NCBI GenBank assembly: GCA_900539175.1
Contig: UQAW01000015.1
Coordinates: 1 to 64,000 of the forward strand
Length of the DNA: 64,000 nt
Direction: 5' to 3'
Source: an uncultured Lachnospiraceae bacterium
GTDB lineage: Bacteria; Bacillota; Clostridia; Lachnospirales; Lachnospiraceae
The position numbers were made by a program, and so were the translations under genes. Below are positions 9,040-17,402 of the stretch, piece after piece; within the stretch, counting starts at the first letter, position 1, and each line of letters starts with the position of its first letter. The notes below the pieces were generated by a model. It was given only the letters and a program-made list of their open reading frames with translations. It had not been told where the DNA came from and searched no databases.

Positions 9040-10386
9040 ATGCAAATTGAGTATCGCAGAGATTTAAATCATAACTATGTTATTTTAGAAAGCACAGATG
9101 AGATTGATACAAATTGTTACCAGGTTCGAATGATTCTGTCCAATGATATCCGAGGATTTTTACCTTGCAGCATACGAGGCGTTGACGGAAAAACACTTTT
9201 TTATTATGAAATCACCTCCCGCCAATCATTAAAAAACCTCTATGAACAAAAATCTGTAGATTATTCTCTTCTGATGCATCTATATGAACAAATTTTTCAG
9301 GGTCTGGATTATCTAAAACAGTTTTTACTTGATATCAATGACCTGGTTCTATTACCGGAACTGATTTTCCTTGACCCGGAAACAGAAAATGTAAGTCTTT
9401 GTTTTCTTCCCGGCTACGAAAAAGATATCCGTCAAAGTCTGCGTGTCCTGATCGAATACCTTCTGCCCAAAATCAACCATCAAAATCAGGAAGCAGTTAT
9501 GGCTGGATATGGACTCTATCGAAAGATTATGGATCATCATATCAATATAGAGTCGTTAAAGGATACCCTGCTGGCCTCCGGAAATCACAACAGCCATCCA
9601 ACCTCCATAGATTCTGAAAAAAAAATGGCGGATCCCGAAAAAACTGAAGCAAGAGATTCTGCTTTACCGGATCCCCTGGAACGCAGGAAAATACTGGATG
9701 AATTCTTTTCTGAATCAGAAGCTGAACAAGACATCCCATGGAACAGATATCTCGGAATCGGAATAACAGTTATTCTGACTGCATTTCTGATATTATGCAA
9801 CTGGTTTCATCCTCCCCTTTGGCTTTTTGTTATACTTGCCGGATGCATCATTACTGCCTATGTATGTTTCTTTTTTGTAACTTGTTTTAAAAACCACCGA
9901 AAATCACTGCTGCAATCAGTACCCAGTCCATTTTCCATGCCAGATTCATCAAAAACCATTCCTGATTCAAAATTCGATTTTTCTTTTTCAGATCAGTTTT
10001 CCGGTAAACTGATACAACCCGTAAAAGAAGAAATCTCAAATCCTTGCGGAGAGACTACACGTCTCCATATGTCCGATACCCCTCCAAAGAGCACTTCCAT
10101 TCTCACCCCTATAGCACCGCTGCAAATAGCTCCCATTCCCCTCGAAAAAGATATGGTATTAATCGGTAAATTTTCACAAGCAGTAGATGTAGTTCTGGAT
10201 GCTCCGACTGTCAGCCGCATCCATGCCAAAATTCAAAAGTCAGGAGATTATTACTATTTGTCAGATTTAAATTCAAAGAATGGCACCTATATCAACAATA
10301 GCTCCGTTACAATAGGTGAGGAATGTCTGCTCCATGATGGCGATGAAGTCAAATTTGCAGATCTGACTTTCCGCTTTCATCAATAA
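9040..10386 (+). CDS. DUF6382-FHA domain membrane protein
   Basis: A 448-residue protein that closes the Tad operon. The N-terminal ~170 residues (MQIEYRRDLNHNYVIL and on) match the DUF6382 domain seen in clostridial FHA proteins. Two membrane spans lie at ~237-285. The C-terminal ~90 residues are a forkhead-associated domain with VSRIHAKI and LNSKNGTYI, the conserved Ser/His and Asn-Gly-Thr that read phosphothreonine. It probably links pilus assembly to a Ser/Thr kinase, but no kinase gene is in the window. Confidence 0.85.
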   Translation: MQIEYRRDLNHNYVILESTDEIDTNCYQVRMILSNDIRGFLPCSIRGVDGKTLFYYEITSRQSLKNLYEQKSVDYSLLMHLYEQIFQGLDYLKQFLLDINDLVLLPELIFLDPETENVSLCFLPGYEKDIRQSLRVLIEYLLPKINHQNQEAVMAGYGLYRKIMDHHINIESLKDTLLASGNHNSHPTSIDSEKKMADPEKTEARDSALPDPLERRKILDEFFSESEAEQDIPWNRYLGIGITVILTAFLILCNWFHPPLWLFVILAGCIITAYVCFFFVTCFKNHRKSLLQSVPSPFSMPDSSKTIPDSKFDFSFSDQFSGKLIQPVKEEISNPCGETTRLHMSDTPPKSTSILTPIAPLQIAPIPLEKDMVLIGKFSQAVDVVLDAPTVSRIHAKIQKSGDYYYLSDLNSKNGTYINNSSVTIGEECLLHDGDEVKFADLTFRFHQ

Positions 10387-10409
10387 ACTCTGGAGCGTGT
10401 CTGAAAATT

Positions 10410-10886
10410 CTACAGAATCAAGTCTGCATATTCCCCATGGCTGACTTCTTTCAAATCATCCGGATTCAGGCAGAGGGTTGTTCCGATTCTGCCTCCGCTT
10501 ACATAGATCTCATCAAACTTTCCGGCAGATTCCTGAATATAGGTTGGATATTGCTTTTTCATACCGATAGGACTACAGCCGCCTCTGACATATCCGGTCA
10601 CCGCTGTAATATCCTTCACAGGAATCATTTCAATAGACTTTTCACCAACCACCTTAGCTGCTGCCTTCAAATCAATTTCTTCCGCAATCGGAATAACCAG
10701 CACATAATACTGTCTGCTTTTCCCCTGAACTACCAAAGTCTTAAAAGACTGCTGGATCGGAGCTTTCGTCTTTTCTGCCGTATGAAGTCCATCTATAAAA
10801 TTATCACACTCATACTGAATACATTTATAAGAAATTTTCTTTTTTTCCAAGATTCTCATTGCATTGGTTTTTATTTCTTTCGCCAT
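10410..10886 (-). CDS. ybaK: Cys-tRNA(Pro)/prolyl-tRNA editing deacylase (YbaK/EbsC)
   Basis: A 158-residue stand-alone trans-editing enzyme that hydrolyses mischarged aminoacyl-tRNA in the cytoplasm. Family motifs visible include TLVVQG, the catalytic-region lysine in DLKAAAKVVGEKS and VTGYVRGGCSPIGMKK. ATG 10886 follows AGAAGGG at good spacing; an upstream in-frame start at 10907 would bury that site. It converges with the Tad operon with only 23 bases between, and no terminator is obvious there. Confidence 0.9.
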   Translation of the reverse strand: MAKEIKTNAMRILEKKKISYKCIQYECDNFIDGLHTAEKTKAPIQQSFKTLVVQGKSRQYYVLVIPIAEEIDLKAAAKVVGEKSIEMIPVKDITAVTGYVRGGCSPIGMKKQYPTYIQESAGKFDEIYVSGGRIGTTLCLNPDDLKEVSHGEYADLIL

Positions 10887-10940
10887 TTTATTTTCCCTTC
10901 TCCACACAAATTACATGGTTAATTTCAATTTTCTTAAAGA

Positions 10941-10965
10941 CAGGCTGCCCGTACAGGGCAGCCTG
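10941..10965 (-). terminator. Hairpin after the 10968-11693 gene
   Basis: CAGGCTGCCC and GGGCAGCCTG form a perfect 10-bp stem with a 5-base loop, lying just after the stop codon of the leftward gene. The trailing T-tract is weak (TCTTTAAG). Confidence 0.7.
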
Positions 10966-10967
10966 TC

Positions 10968-11693
10968 CTACTGTGCGCTGCCTCTGCTTTCAGCCACCAG
11001 ATCGTTATATGCATCCATCAATTCGGATGTCTCAAAAGTTAACTTTCCACTCTCACAATTCCACTGTTCCTTATTTTCAATCAGAAAATCCAGAATATTT
11101 TCCGTCTCATCTAATTTTTCATTCAATTGCTGACAGGCATCTTCAAACTCCTTCGATGTATGCATAAATTCTGTCTGAAGCGTAGTTAAATAATGTTCAC
11201 ACAGTTTTGCATAAATCCCGCTGATACCTGAATCCTGGATTGCCTGCGTGACGCTGACCGGAGCGGTAAGCTCTGTAAGTCTCTCGAAATCAGAATCCAC
11301 CAACTCTCGTTTTTCCCGAAACCATGCTTTACTATTCCTAAAGTACGGACCATCCGATTGAATGTTTCCTTCTGTCAGCATAGCGGTAAATGTCTCATCC
11401 TCAAGGATGGAAGTAACCTCTTTTAATTTTGTCACATATTCATTCATGTACTCTTTGATTGTCTTTTCTACTGAAGCAAATCCTTCATCAGTACGAAGCT
11501 TCATATCAATACTGTCCTCAGATACATTCATGCTCCTGATATCATTAACTTCCTTCTGTAAAATGCTTACCTGCCTGAACTGAATTATCCCTAAAACTGC
11601 CAACAATATCACAATCAGAAGGATCATACATATCTTAAACACTTTTTTTATCTTTCTTCTTTTTGCTCTTTTTCTTCTTGTGAACCGATCCAT
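10968..11693 (-). CDS. Membrane-anchored protein of unknown function
   Basis: A 241-residue protein. ATG 11693 follows GGAGG at the right distance; the ATG at 11705 overlaps that site. The N terminus is strongly basic (RFTRRKRAKRRKIKK), then one hydrophobic span (~23-43), then ~195 largely helical, acidic residues that should lie outside the membrane. No domain is recognised. It stands alone between ybaK and a divergent transporter gene. Confidence 0.7.
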   Translation of the reverse strand: MDRFTRRKRAKRRKIKKVFKICMILLIVILLAVLGIIQFRQVSILQKEVNDIRSMNVSEDSIDMKLRTDEGFASVEKTIKEYMNEYVTKLKEVTSILEDETFTAMLTEGNIQSDGPYFRNSKAWFREKRELVDSDFERLTELTAPVSVTQAIQDSGISGIYAKLCEHYLTTLQTEFMHTSKEFEDACQQLNEKLDETENILDFLIENKEQWNCESGKLTFETSELMDAYNDLVAESRGSAQ

Positions 11694-11929
11694 TCTTTCC
11701 TCCATATCCAGCCTGAAATATTGAATCCATCATTATCCAATGCGGCATTCATGATCCGTGGTATCACCCTGCCTACTCCTGCCGGTCTGCCATTAAGTTT
11801 TCAATAATACATAAAGAATTATATAGCAGGTTTCCCTGCCAACACAAGAGCCTATCTGAAAAAAGAGCTGAATTTCACAAAAAACAGGTAGTTAATGCAA
11901 CATTTTACTTTCTATGTTACACTCTTATT
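11694..11929. other. Divergent intergenic region
   Basis: Region between the leftward membrane protein and the rightward transporter; together with repeat R2 it spans 298 bases. No gene is seen. The stretch before R2 is AT-rich and probably carries the transporter promoter, but no strong -35/-10 pair stands out. Confidence 0.4.
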
Positions 11930-11976
11930 ATGATACCATGGTCAAAAGGTTATGCGGAGCAATCCGTGTATTATAC
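11930..11976 (+). repeat. Dispersed hairpin repeat, copy R2 (internally deleted)
   Basis: Starts ATGATACC, continues with GGTCAAAAGGTTATGCG as at the 5' end of R3, then jumps to GCGGAGCAATCCGTGTA and TATAC from the 3' end. The whole central part of the family is missing. It ends 16 bases before the transporter start codon and so lies in its leader. Confidence 0.75.
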
Positions 11977-11991
11977 AGTTTGGAGCAGCTT

Positions 11992-13008
11992 ATGAAAAAA
12001 TTTCAATGTTCACTCACCTTTTATTCTGTTCTTCACTTTCTGGTAGATCTCTCCTGTGCCTGGCTCATGCTGCACAGGATTTCCGATGCAGACCAGTGGT
12101 ATACTGCGCTGTTTTTTTATAACTTTTTTGCCTTCGCCTTACAGATGCCTTTGGGAATTCTGACAGATTTCCTGAAAAGAGATTCCTGGTTCGCTGCACT
12201 TGGCTGCTTTCTGACATCACTGTCTTTGCTTCCCATGCAGCCTGCACCGGCTGCCGTCCTTCTGGCAGGCTGCGGCAATGCTTTGTTCCATATCGGGGGC
12301 GGAACCATTATTTTGAAATCTCAGAAAGAAACCTGCACCGCTTCCGGAATCTTCGTATCAACCGGTGCCCTTGGGCTGTTTATCGGGGGAAACGTTCTTA
12401 GCGGTACACCTGCTATTTCTATCTTACTGATGATTTTACTACTTCTTCCGCTCCCCGGTCTGATGCATTCTCATAATGAGCTTTGTGGAAATCTGCCCCA
12501 GACCACCCGCACCGATGATTTTTGCCCTTTTCCGGCTCTTGTCTGTCTGTTTCTGGTTGTAGGTCTCCGTTCTTATCAGGGAATGATACTTTCTTTCCCA
12601 TGGAACACCAGTCTCTTTACCGGAAGCCTGATGATTTCAGCCGTTGCACTTGGCAAATCCCTGGGCGGTATATGTGCCGACCGTTTCGGAACAATCAGAC
12701 CGTCTTTCCTGTCACTCCTTGCAGCAGCCTGCCTGTTTCTTTTTCCTTCCAACATTGTGACTGGAATCGCAGCGGTACTTTTCTTTAACATGACTATGCC
12801 GATTACATTAACTGCACTCTATCGATTGATGCCGAAGCATCCGGGATTCTCCTTTGGACTTCTCACCTTTGCACTTTTCCTTGGATTTCTTCCTGTATAT
12901 CTTGGCATCATACCCTCCCGCAGTTCACCAGTGCTTTACACTTTGCTGTCACTGATATCAATGCTCTTGCTTGGAGTCGGTCTGAAAGGCGGTGATTCTT
13001 CATTCTGA
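11992..13008 (+). CDS. MFS-like multi-spanning membrane transporter
   Basis: A 338-residue protein with about ten hydrophobic segments and little else, consistent with a small Major Facilitator-type permease; GGGTIILKSQKE and DRFGTIRPS resemble MFS cytoplasmic loops. ATG 11992 is preferred because TGGAGC precedes it; a longer frame from 11914 runs through repeat R2. No substrate can be inferred. The following genes overlap or follow closely, so the three probably form one operon. Confidence 0.65.
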   Translation: MKKFQCSLTFYSVLHFLVDLSCAWLMLHRISDADQWYTALFFYNFFAFALQMPLGILTDFLKRDSWFAALGCFLTSLSLLPMQPAPAAVLLAGCGNALFHIGGGTIILKSQKETCTASGIFVSTGALGLFIGGNVLSGTPAISILLMILLLLPLPGLMHSHNELCGNLPQTTRTDDFCPFPALVCLFLVVGLRSYQGMILSFPWNTSLFTGSLMISAVALGKSLGGICADRFGTIRPSFLSLLAAACLFLFPSNIVTGIAAVLFFNMTMPITLTALYRLMPKHPGFSFGLLTFALFLGFLPVYLGIIPSRSSPVLYTLLSLISMLLLGVGLKGGDSSF

Positions 13009-13361
13009 ACTACGCAATAAAGTCTCTTACGCTTTCCCTGATTTTCACCCTGTTGCTGGAATATATGGCAGCCTGGTTTCTTTATGTCAAAAGCAAAAAG
13101 GATCTGCTGCTGATGCTGCCGGTTAATCTTATCACCAATCCTCTGGCAGTCTGTGCCTACCTGAGTTTATCCGGCTGTACTGCTCTTCCGTCTTTTGTCC
13201 TGCAGATACCCCTGGAATGCCTTGTCATCCTGACAGAAGGATGGATCTATACCCACTATAGCACCTCTCTTCACCGTCCATGGCTGTTTGCAGTAGAAAC
13301 CAATTGTTTTTCCTATATAACCGGACGCCTGCTTCAATTTTTAATTATAACATTCTCATAA
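13005..13361 (+). CDS. Small integral membrane protein
   Basis: About 118 residues, with four hydrophobic stretches and a KSKKDLLLMLPVNLITNP segment. The frame is open from 12997 on but has no ATG before codon 20 of this version (EYMAA at 13062). A rare start (ATT 13002 or CTG 13005, overlapping the upstream stop) or TTG 13053 must be used. GGCGGTG upstream of the overlap favours the early start, which gives a full first membrane span. Function unknown. Confidence 0.55.
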   Translation: MNYAIKSLTLSLIFTLLLEYMAAWFLYVKSKKDLLLMLPVNLITNPLAVCAYLSLSGCTALPSFVLQIPLECLVILTEGWIYTHYSTSLHRPWLFAVETNCFSYITGRLLQFLIITFS

Positions 13362-13408
13362 CAAACAAGTCCGTTTCCTATATTTTATCAGATTTTAAGG
13401 AGGTATTT

Positions 13409-14182
13409 ATGAAAAGATACATATACACCATACTCAGCCAGATATTCTCGTTCTTCCTTTTGCTGTTTCTGATTACTCCTTCTTCCGTATCCGCAGATGT
13501 AATCTTCGAACCGGAAAACTCTTTCTATTCCCGTCACTCCCCGGAATGTACCTATGTAAACCGCAACTATACGGCAAACGGAGATATTACCTACCGAAAA
13601 TCCCCGGATTCCCCTCAGGCAGCAGGGATATTGGAAAATGGAAGCAAACTTAACATTTCTTTTGTATATAAGGACAGTGCCGATGTGGAATGGGGAATTT
13701 TTGAGAATTCAAAGACAGGCTGGGTAGCAATGGCTGATTTATATCTGGTCTATGACAGTACAGAATTCATCAAAGATCATGCTTCCGAAATTATCACCGG
13801 AGAACCTGAGACTCTGCCCGCTGACAGCACTGTAGTTTTTTGGACTTATCCGGAATCCGGAACAATCTGTCACGAATTCAGGGAATTACCTCAGGATATC
13901 ACATTCGAAAGCTTCTATACAGATGCCGGAGGAAGACTCTGGGGAAATTGTGGTTATTATATGGGATTCTGTGACTTCTGGGTATGTCTTTCCGCACCTG
14001 AGAATACAAAGATTGAAGCAGCTGCAGTTCCCCAAAAGATTCCCGGGCAAGCGATCGACCGGACAAAAATCCGACCTGCAAAATCCACCGCATGGAATAC
14101 GGTTACTCTCATAGTTCCTATTCTCCTTATAATCCTGGCATCTGTCATTCTGATTAAGAAATTCTGGAAAAGGGAACGTTGA
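13409..14182 (+). CDS. Secreted SH3-like protein with C-terminal membrane anchor
   Basis: A 257-residue protein. Residues 1-29 are a signal peptide ending SVSADV; ATG 13409 follows AAGGAGG. The middle contains a bacterial SH3-like region (residues ~55-110: EWGIFENSKTGWVAMADLYL) and a second similar segment (~150-200) ending in cysteines. A C-terminal span (~227-250) is followed by KKFWKRER. It would sit on the outer face of the membrane. It follows the transporter and the small membrane protein in one apparent operon. Confidence 0.7.
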   Translation: MKRYIYTILSQIFSFFLLLFLITPSSVSADVIFEPENSFYSRHSPECTYVNRNYTANGDITYRKSPDSPQAAGILENGSKLNISFVYKDSADVEWGIFENSKTGWVAMADLYLVYDSTEFIKDHASEIITGEPETLPADSTVVFWTYPESGTICHEFRELPQDITFESFYTDAGGRLWGNCGYYMGFCDFWVCLSAPENTKIEAAAVPQKIPGQAIDRTKIRPAKSTAWNTVTLIVPILLIILASVILIKKFWKRER

Positions 14183-14195
14183 TATCCGGCAGCGA

Positions 14196-14232
14196 TTTGT
14201 CATATAGAAAACTTTGTTTTCTATATGACAAA
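14196..14232. repeat. 17-bp perfect inverted repeat
   Basis: TTTGTCATATAGAAAAC (14196-14212) and its exact complement (14216-14232) with a TTT loop, just after the 14182 stop. On the + strand it is followed by A residues rather than T, so it is not a canonical terminator for that operon. Its right end overlaps the T-run of the tRNA terminator. Confidence 0.75.
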
Positions 14233-14274
14233 AAAACACCGCCCCCGATGCTCCTTATGTCATCGAAAACAGTG
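14230..14274 (-). terminator. Intrinsic terminator of tRNA-Lys
   Basis: In the leftward direction CACTG and CGATG pair with CATCG and CGGTG (14237-14274), followed by seven T residues (14230-14236), just downstream of the tRNA. Confidence 0.7.
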
Positions 14275-14280
14275 CTTTCA

Positions 14281-14353
14281 TGCGCCTTCAGGGACTCGAA
14301 CCCTGGACAAATAGATTAAGAGTCTACTGCTCTACCAACTGAGCTAAAGGCGC
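14281..14353 (-). tRNA. tRNA-Lys (anticodon CTT)
   Basis: A 73-base cloverleaf: acceptor stem GCGCCTT/AAGGCGC, D-arm AGCTCAGTTGGTAGAGC, anticodon stem GTAGA/TCTAT with loop CTCTTAA (anticodon CTT, reads AAG), and T-arm CAGGG-TTCGAGT-CCCTG. The discriminator base is A. CCA is not encoded. Confidence 0.95.
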
Positions 14354-14832
14354 TTGCTATATTAAAATGCGTTATTACTTGTTTCACAACGCAAGGATTA
14401 TTATAATTGAATCATCCAAAAAAATCAACCCCCTTTTTACAAAAAATTTATTTTTTTATATTTTTTGTAGATTTGTTCAAGATAATGGCTGATTTTCTTA
14501 GATTCTCTGGGGTAATTGCCTAAACGGACATGTCTGCTGACACAGACACCACTATTCATGAAAGTCGATTTCTCCGCCCTTCGTGCTCCCCAGAGAATCC
14601 TTCTTTTCCATGAGTATAAAAATGCTTCCATTATACAGAAAAACTGTTATTTTATTTTGAGATTCTTTTTTTTCCCATTTATCTTTTCCAATGTCTTGTT
14701 CATCTCATTGACTGAATTTATGATTGTCGGCATAAAACCCTTTTTGTCCGTTGTCTGATAACTAAAAATTTCCAATTTTCTCTTAATTCCTGATGACTTT
14801 CTCATATATATCAATCTTTTTTAATATATAAT
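14354..14832. other. Non-coding region with degenerate repeat trace
   Basis: No gene with a ribosome site is seen; a 64-codon leftward frame (14437-14631) and an 80-codon rightward frame (14516-14758) lack support. GATTCTCTGGGG (14501-14512) has an exact inverted partner at 14588-14599. The stretch 14562-14600 reads like the distal hairpin of repeat R5 in inverted orientation (GATTTCTCCGCCCTTCGTGC), so it is probably a decayed copy. Confidence 0.5.
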
Positions 14833-15013
14833 ATGATACCAGAGGCAAAAGGTTATGCGTTTCATGCTTGCATGAAAAAGCATGACTTTGGGACCCATAA
14901 AACATGAGAAAGTAGCCCGAACAGGGCGAATTTCGAATGTTTTTAGGATTGCGGGAGCATGAAATGCGGAGCAATCCGTGTATCATAGGGGTCAAAATAC
15001 CTTTTGACCCCAA
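14833..15013 (+). repeat. Dispersed hairpin repeat, copy R3 (full length)
   Basis: 181 bp, the most complete copy. It has a terminal ATGATAC with matching GTATCAT, a palindrome TTTCATGC/GCATGAAA, and a three-step stem AAAACAT (14899-14905)/ATGTTTT (14937-14943), AAA/TTT, GCCC (14915-14918)/GGGC (14924-14927). Then come the GGATTGC/GCAATCC hairpin and the 10-bp GGGGTCAAAA/TTTTGACCCC hairpin. The 5' segment GGCAAAAGGTTA can alternatively pair with the last arm. It lies downstream of trmB. Confidence 0.9.
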
Positions 15014-15062
15014 CTCATAATATGAAATCTTTTCTTCCTTTGATTCTTTCTGAGGGAAATCT

Positions 15063-15722
15063 TCAAAAATCATTTTTTTCAAAATGAGTAATTAATTTGT
15101 AAATAGGATTTCCTGCAGAAGAAAATTTCTCTTCGTATTCTGTCATAATATTTCCTGCGTTCATATGCTCATCCTGATGAAGGTCATAGGTACAGCCATC
15201 CAAAATCCACCCGCTTTCCCGAATCTGTTCCAGCGAAAATTCAAACAAATCTTTATTATCTGTCTTAAATTCTATTTGATATCCCGGCAGCAGAATCTTC
15301 TGATACCGTTCCAGAAACTGTCTGGAGGTCAGTCTCCTTTTCGCATGTCGGTCTTTGGGCCATGGATCTGAAAAATTCAGATAAATCCGGTCTACTTCTC
15401 CTATTTCAAAAACTTCCGGAAGGTCTCTGGCATCCATACGGATAAATCGAAAATTCTCCGGAGCTTCTTCCAGCGCATCTGCCTTTTGCACCGCACGGAG
15501 AAGCACACTGTCATACATCTCAATCCCAACATAGTCAATATCTGGATGTGCTTTCGCCATATCCATCAGAAAGCGTCCCTTTCCCATCCCAACTTCAATA
15601 TGAAGCGGATGCCCGCTGCCGAACACCTGCTTCCAACAGCCTTTCTGTTCCTGCGGCTTTTGCACCACCCACCTGCTGCTGCTGATAATCTCCTGTGAAC
15701 CCCTGATATTCCTTAAACGCAT
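15063..15722 (-). CDS. trmB: tRNA (guanine-N7-)-methyltransferase
   Basis: A 219-residue SAM-dependent enzyme that makes m7G46 in tRNA. The SAM motif is HIEVGMGKGRFLMDMA (~residues 41-56), followed by DYVGIEMYDSVLLRA. The TrmB signature FSDPWPKDRHAKRRL is at ~117-131, and FKTDNKDLFEFSL and GNIMTEYEEKF lie in the C-terminal part. Length is normal. Repeat R3 starts 49 bases beyond its stop. Confidence 0.95.
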   Translation of the reverse strand: MRLRNIRGSQEIISSSRWVVQKPQEQKGCWKQVFGSGHPLHIEVGMGKGRFLMDMAKAHPDIDYVGIEMYDSVLLRAVQKADALEEAPENFRFIRMDARDLPEVFEIGEVDRIYLNFSDPWPKDRHAKRRLTSRQFLERYQKILLPGYQIEFKTDNKDLFEFSLEQIRESGWILDGCTYDLHQDEHMNAGNIMTEYEEKFSSAGNPIYKLITHFEKNDF

Positions 15723-16036
15723 TCTATATTCCTAACCTTTCCTTCTTCATACTTCATTTAAAATTCCCGCAACTTTCAGACACATTCTGAGTACCGACAT
15801 CATATGTTAAAATTTTAACTTTTAACGTCTCAAGCATGCTTTAGTGTACAACATTTTCCCATAAAAATAAAGTTTTAATCTACATTTTTCTGCAAATTTT
15901 AGACTGGCATTTTTTTTTTAATGGTGTATTATAATAACATGCAATGATTCAGAATTCTCGATCCCACGCTATTTATTACTGAGACTGAATCACTGTCATA
16001 TGACATGATGTTTGAAATCTTACAGGAGGTATGTTT
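15723..16036 (+). promoter_or_regulatory. Upstream region of the V-ATPase operon
   Basis: Non-coding and AT-rich. A possible sigma-A promoter is CTGGCA (15904-15909), 17 bases, TATTAT (15927-15932), about 105 bases before the first gene. AGGAGGT (16024-16030) is the first ribosome site. Confidence 0.45.
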
Positions 16037-16348
16037 ATGGATCAGGTTATCGAAAAACTCTCTGAGATAGAAGAGGCTGCATCCAGAATCATCGACAGCG
16101 CTGATAGTCAGAAGAAGCTTCTGGATCAGCAGCAGGAAGAACGGATTACGGCATATGATACTGAACTGGAAAATTCCACTGCAAAAGAAGTGGAAAAACT
16201 CCATACCAAGTTGTCCGGCCAGCTTGAAAAAGAACTATCCAGGCTGCATGACACTTCGGCATCAACGCTGAAAGCGCTTGAGCAATACTATGATGCGAAT
16301 CACGATGCCCTTTCTACAGAAATCTACAAAAAAATAATAAGGAAGTGA
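16037..16348 (+). CDS. V-type ATPase coiled-coil stator subunit (G/H-like)
   Basis: A 103-residue, almost entirely helical and charged protein, predicted as a coiled coil from residue ~10 to 90. As first gene of a V-type ATPase operon it should be the peripheral-stalk subunit that pairs with subunit E to hold the catalytic head. The second of two close ATG codons (16037) is chosen because it is seven bases from AGGAGGT. Sequence of this subunit is poorly conserved, so the call rests largely on position and composition. Confidence 0.75.
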   Translation: MDQVIEKLSEIEEAASRIIDSADSQKKLLDQQQEERITAYDTELENSTAKEVEKLHTKLSGQLEKELSRLHDTSASTLKALEQYYDANHDALSTEIYKKIIRK

Positions 16349-16352
16349 TATC

Positions 16353-17393
16353 ATGCAAGGTTTGTTATCTTACAGCGGTCTTACCACTAAGATACGTGCC
16401 ATGGAAAGTCGTTTGCTGAAAGATTCCAACTTTCGGGAAATTACAGAATTGGAAAGCGTTCCTCAGGCTGTCAGTTATCTGAAGCAATATCCTTCCTACC
16501 AGACAATCTTTGGTTCCGAGGATGAAAGTGAACTTCACAGAGGACAAATTGAACGGATGCTTCGCCAGAGCATTTACCGGGATTTTGCAAAGCTGTATCG
16601 GTTTTCTAATGTTTCACAGCGTCGGTTTCTGACACTTTACTTTAAGAGATATGAAGTGGGGGCCATAAAACAATGTCTGACAAATCTGTTCGATCACCGG
16701 ATCACTCAGCTGAATCTTTCTGCGTTTGAAAGCTTTTTTAATCAGCATTCCGACCTGAATCTTCCGCTGATGTCTGCAAGTTCCACTATTGAGGAATTCG
16801 TGGAATCTATGCGGGGAACCGATTACTATGAACCTTTTTCCAAACTGCTTGCCATGGAGCATCCCACGCTCTTTGATTATGAGATGACGTTGGATCTTTA
16901 TAACTTCCGGGAAATCTGGAAGATGAAAGATAAACTCTACACAGGCCGGGATCAGGCAGAACTTGCCAAAGCATACGGCAATAAGTTCGATATGCTGAAT
17001 CTTCAGTGGATTTACCGTGCAAAATGTTACTACCATATGTCCGCCGCCGATATTTATGCTCTGCTGATACCAGTTAATTATAAACTCAGCAGCCGGCAAA
17101 TCACGGCGATGGTGGAGGCAGAAAACCGGGCTGCTCTGGAAACTCTGATTGAGCAAACTTTCTACGCACGCCATTATAAGGATTTTACTCTGGACACTCT
17201 GGAATCTATGTATGCTTCTATTATGAAACACGTTCTTTCCACAGCATCCCGCCGAAACCCTTACTCGGTCATCACTTTGTATTCCTATCTCTACCACAAG
17301 GAACATGAAGTGAACCGGCTGATAATCGCACTGGAGTGCGTGAGATACCGGATTGCTCCGGACGAAGCCATGACTTATGTAGCAAAAACATAA
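16353..17393 (+). CDS. ntpC: V-type ATPase subunit C (d-type rotor cap)
   Basis: A 346-residue helical protein beginning GLLSYSGLTTKIRAMESRLL, typical of the AtpC/vATP-synt_AC39 family, with the usual RRNPYSVITLYSYLYHKEHEVNRL near the C terminus. It caps the membrane rotor ring and links it to the central stalk. Placing it directly after the G/H subunit and before I is unlike the Enterococcus hirae order (F-I-K-E-C-G-A-B-D). Repeat R4 follows its stop. Confidence 0.9.
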   Translation: MQGLLSYSGLTTKIRAMESRLLKDSNFREITELESVPQAVSYLKQYPSYQTIFGSEDESELHRGQIERMLRQSIYRDFAKLYRFSNVSQRRFLTLYFKRYEVGAIKQCLTNLFDHRITQLNLSAFESFFNQHSDLNLPLMSASSTIEEFVESMRGTDYYEPFSKLLAMEHPTLFDYEMTLDLYNFREIWKMKDKLYTGRDQAELAKAYGNKFDMLNLQWIYRAKCYYHMSAADIYALLIPVNYKLSSRQITAMVEAENRAALETLIEQTFYARHYKDFTLDTLESMYASIMKHVLSTASRRNPYSVITLYSYLYHKEHEVNRLIIALECVRYRIAPDEAMTYVAKT

Positions 17394-17402
17394 CGAAATA
17401 AA

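Noticed and set aside
14196..14232. Intrinsic terminator of the 13409-14182 gene
   Set aside because: The stem is strong but followed by A residues on that strand; kept only as an inverted repeat.
14783..15082. A 99-codon leftward frame overlapping the end of trmB
   Set aside because: It runs through repeat R3 and owes most of its length to it; no ribosome site, and its first part is trmB sequence in another frame.
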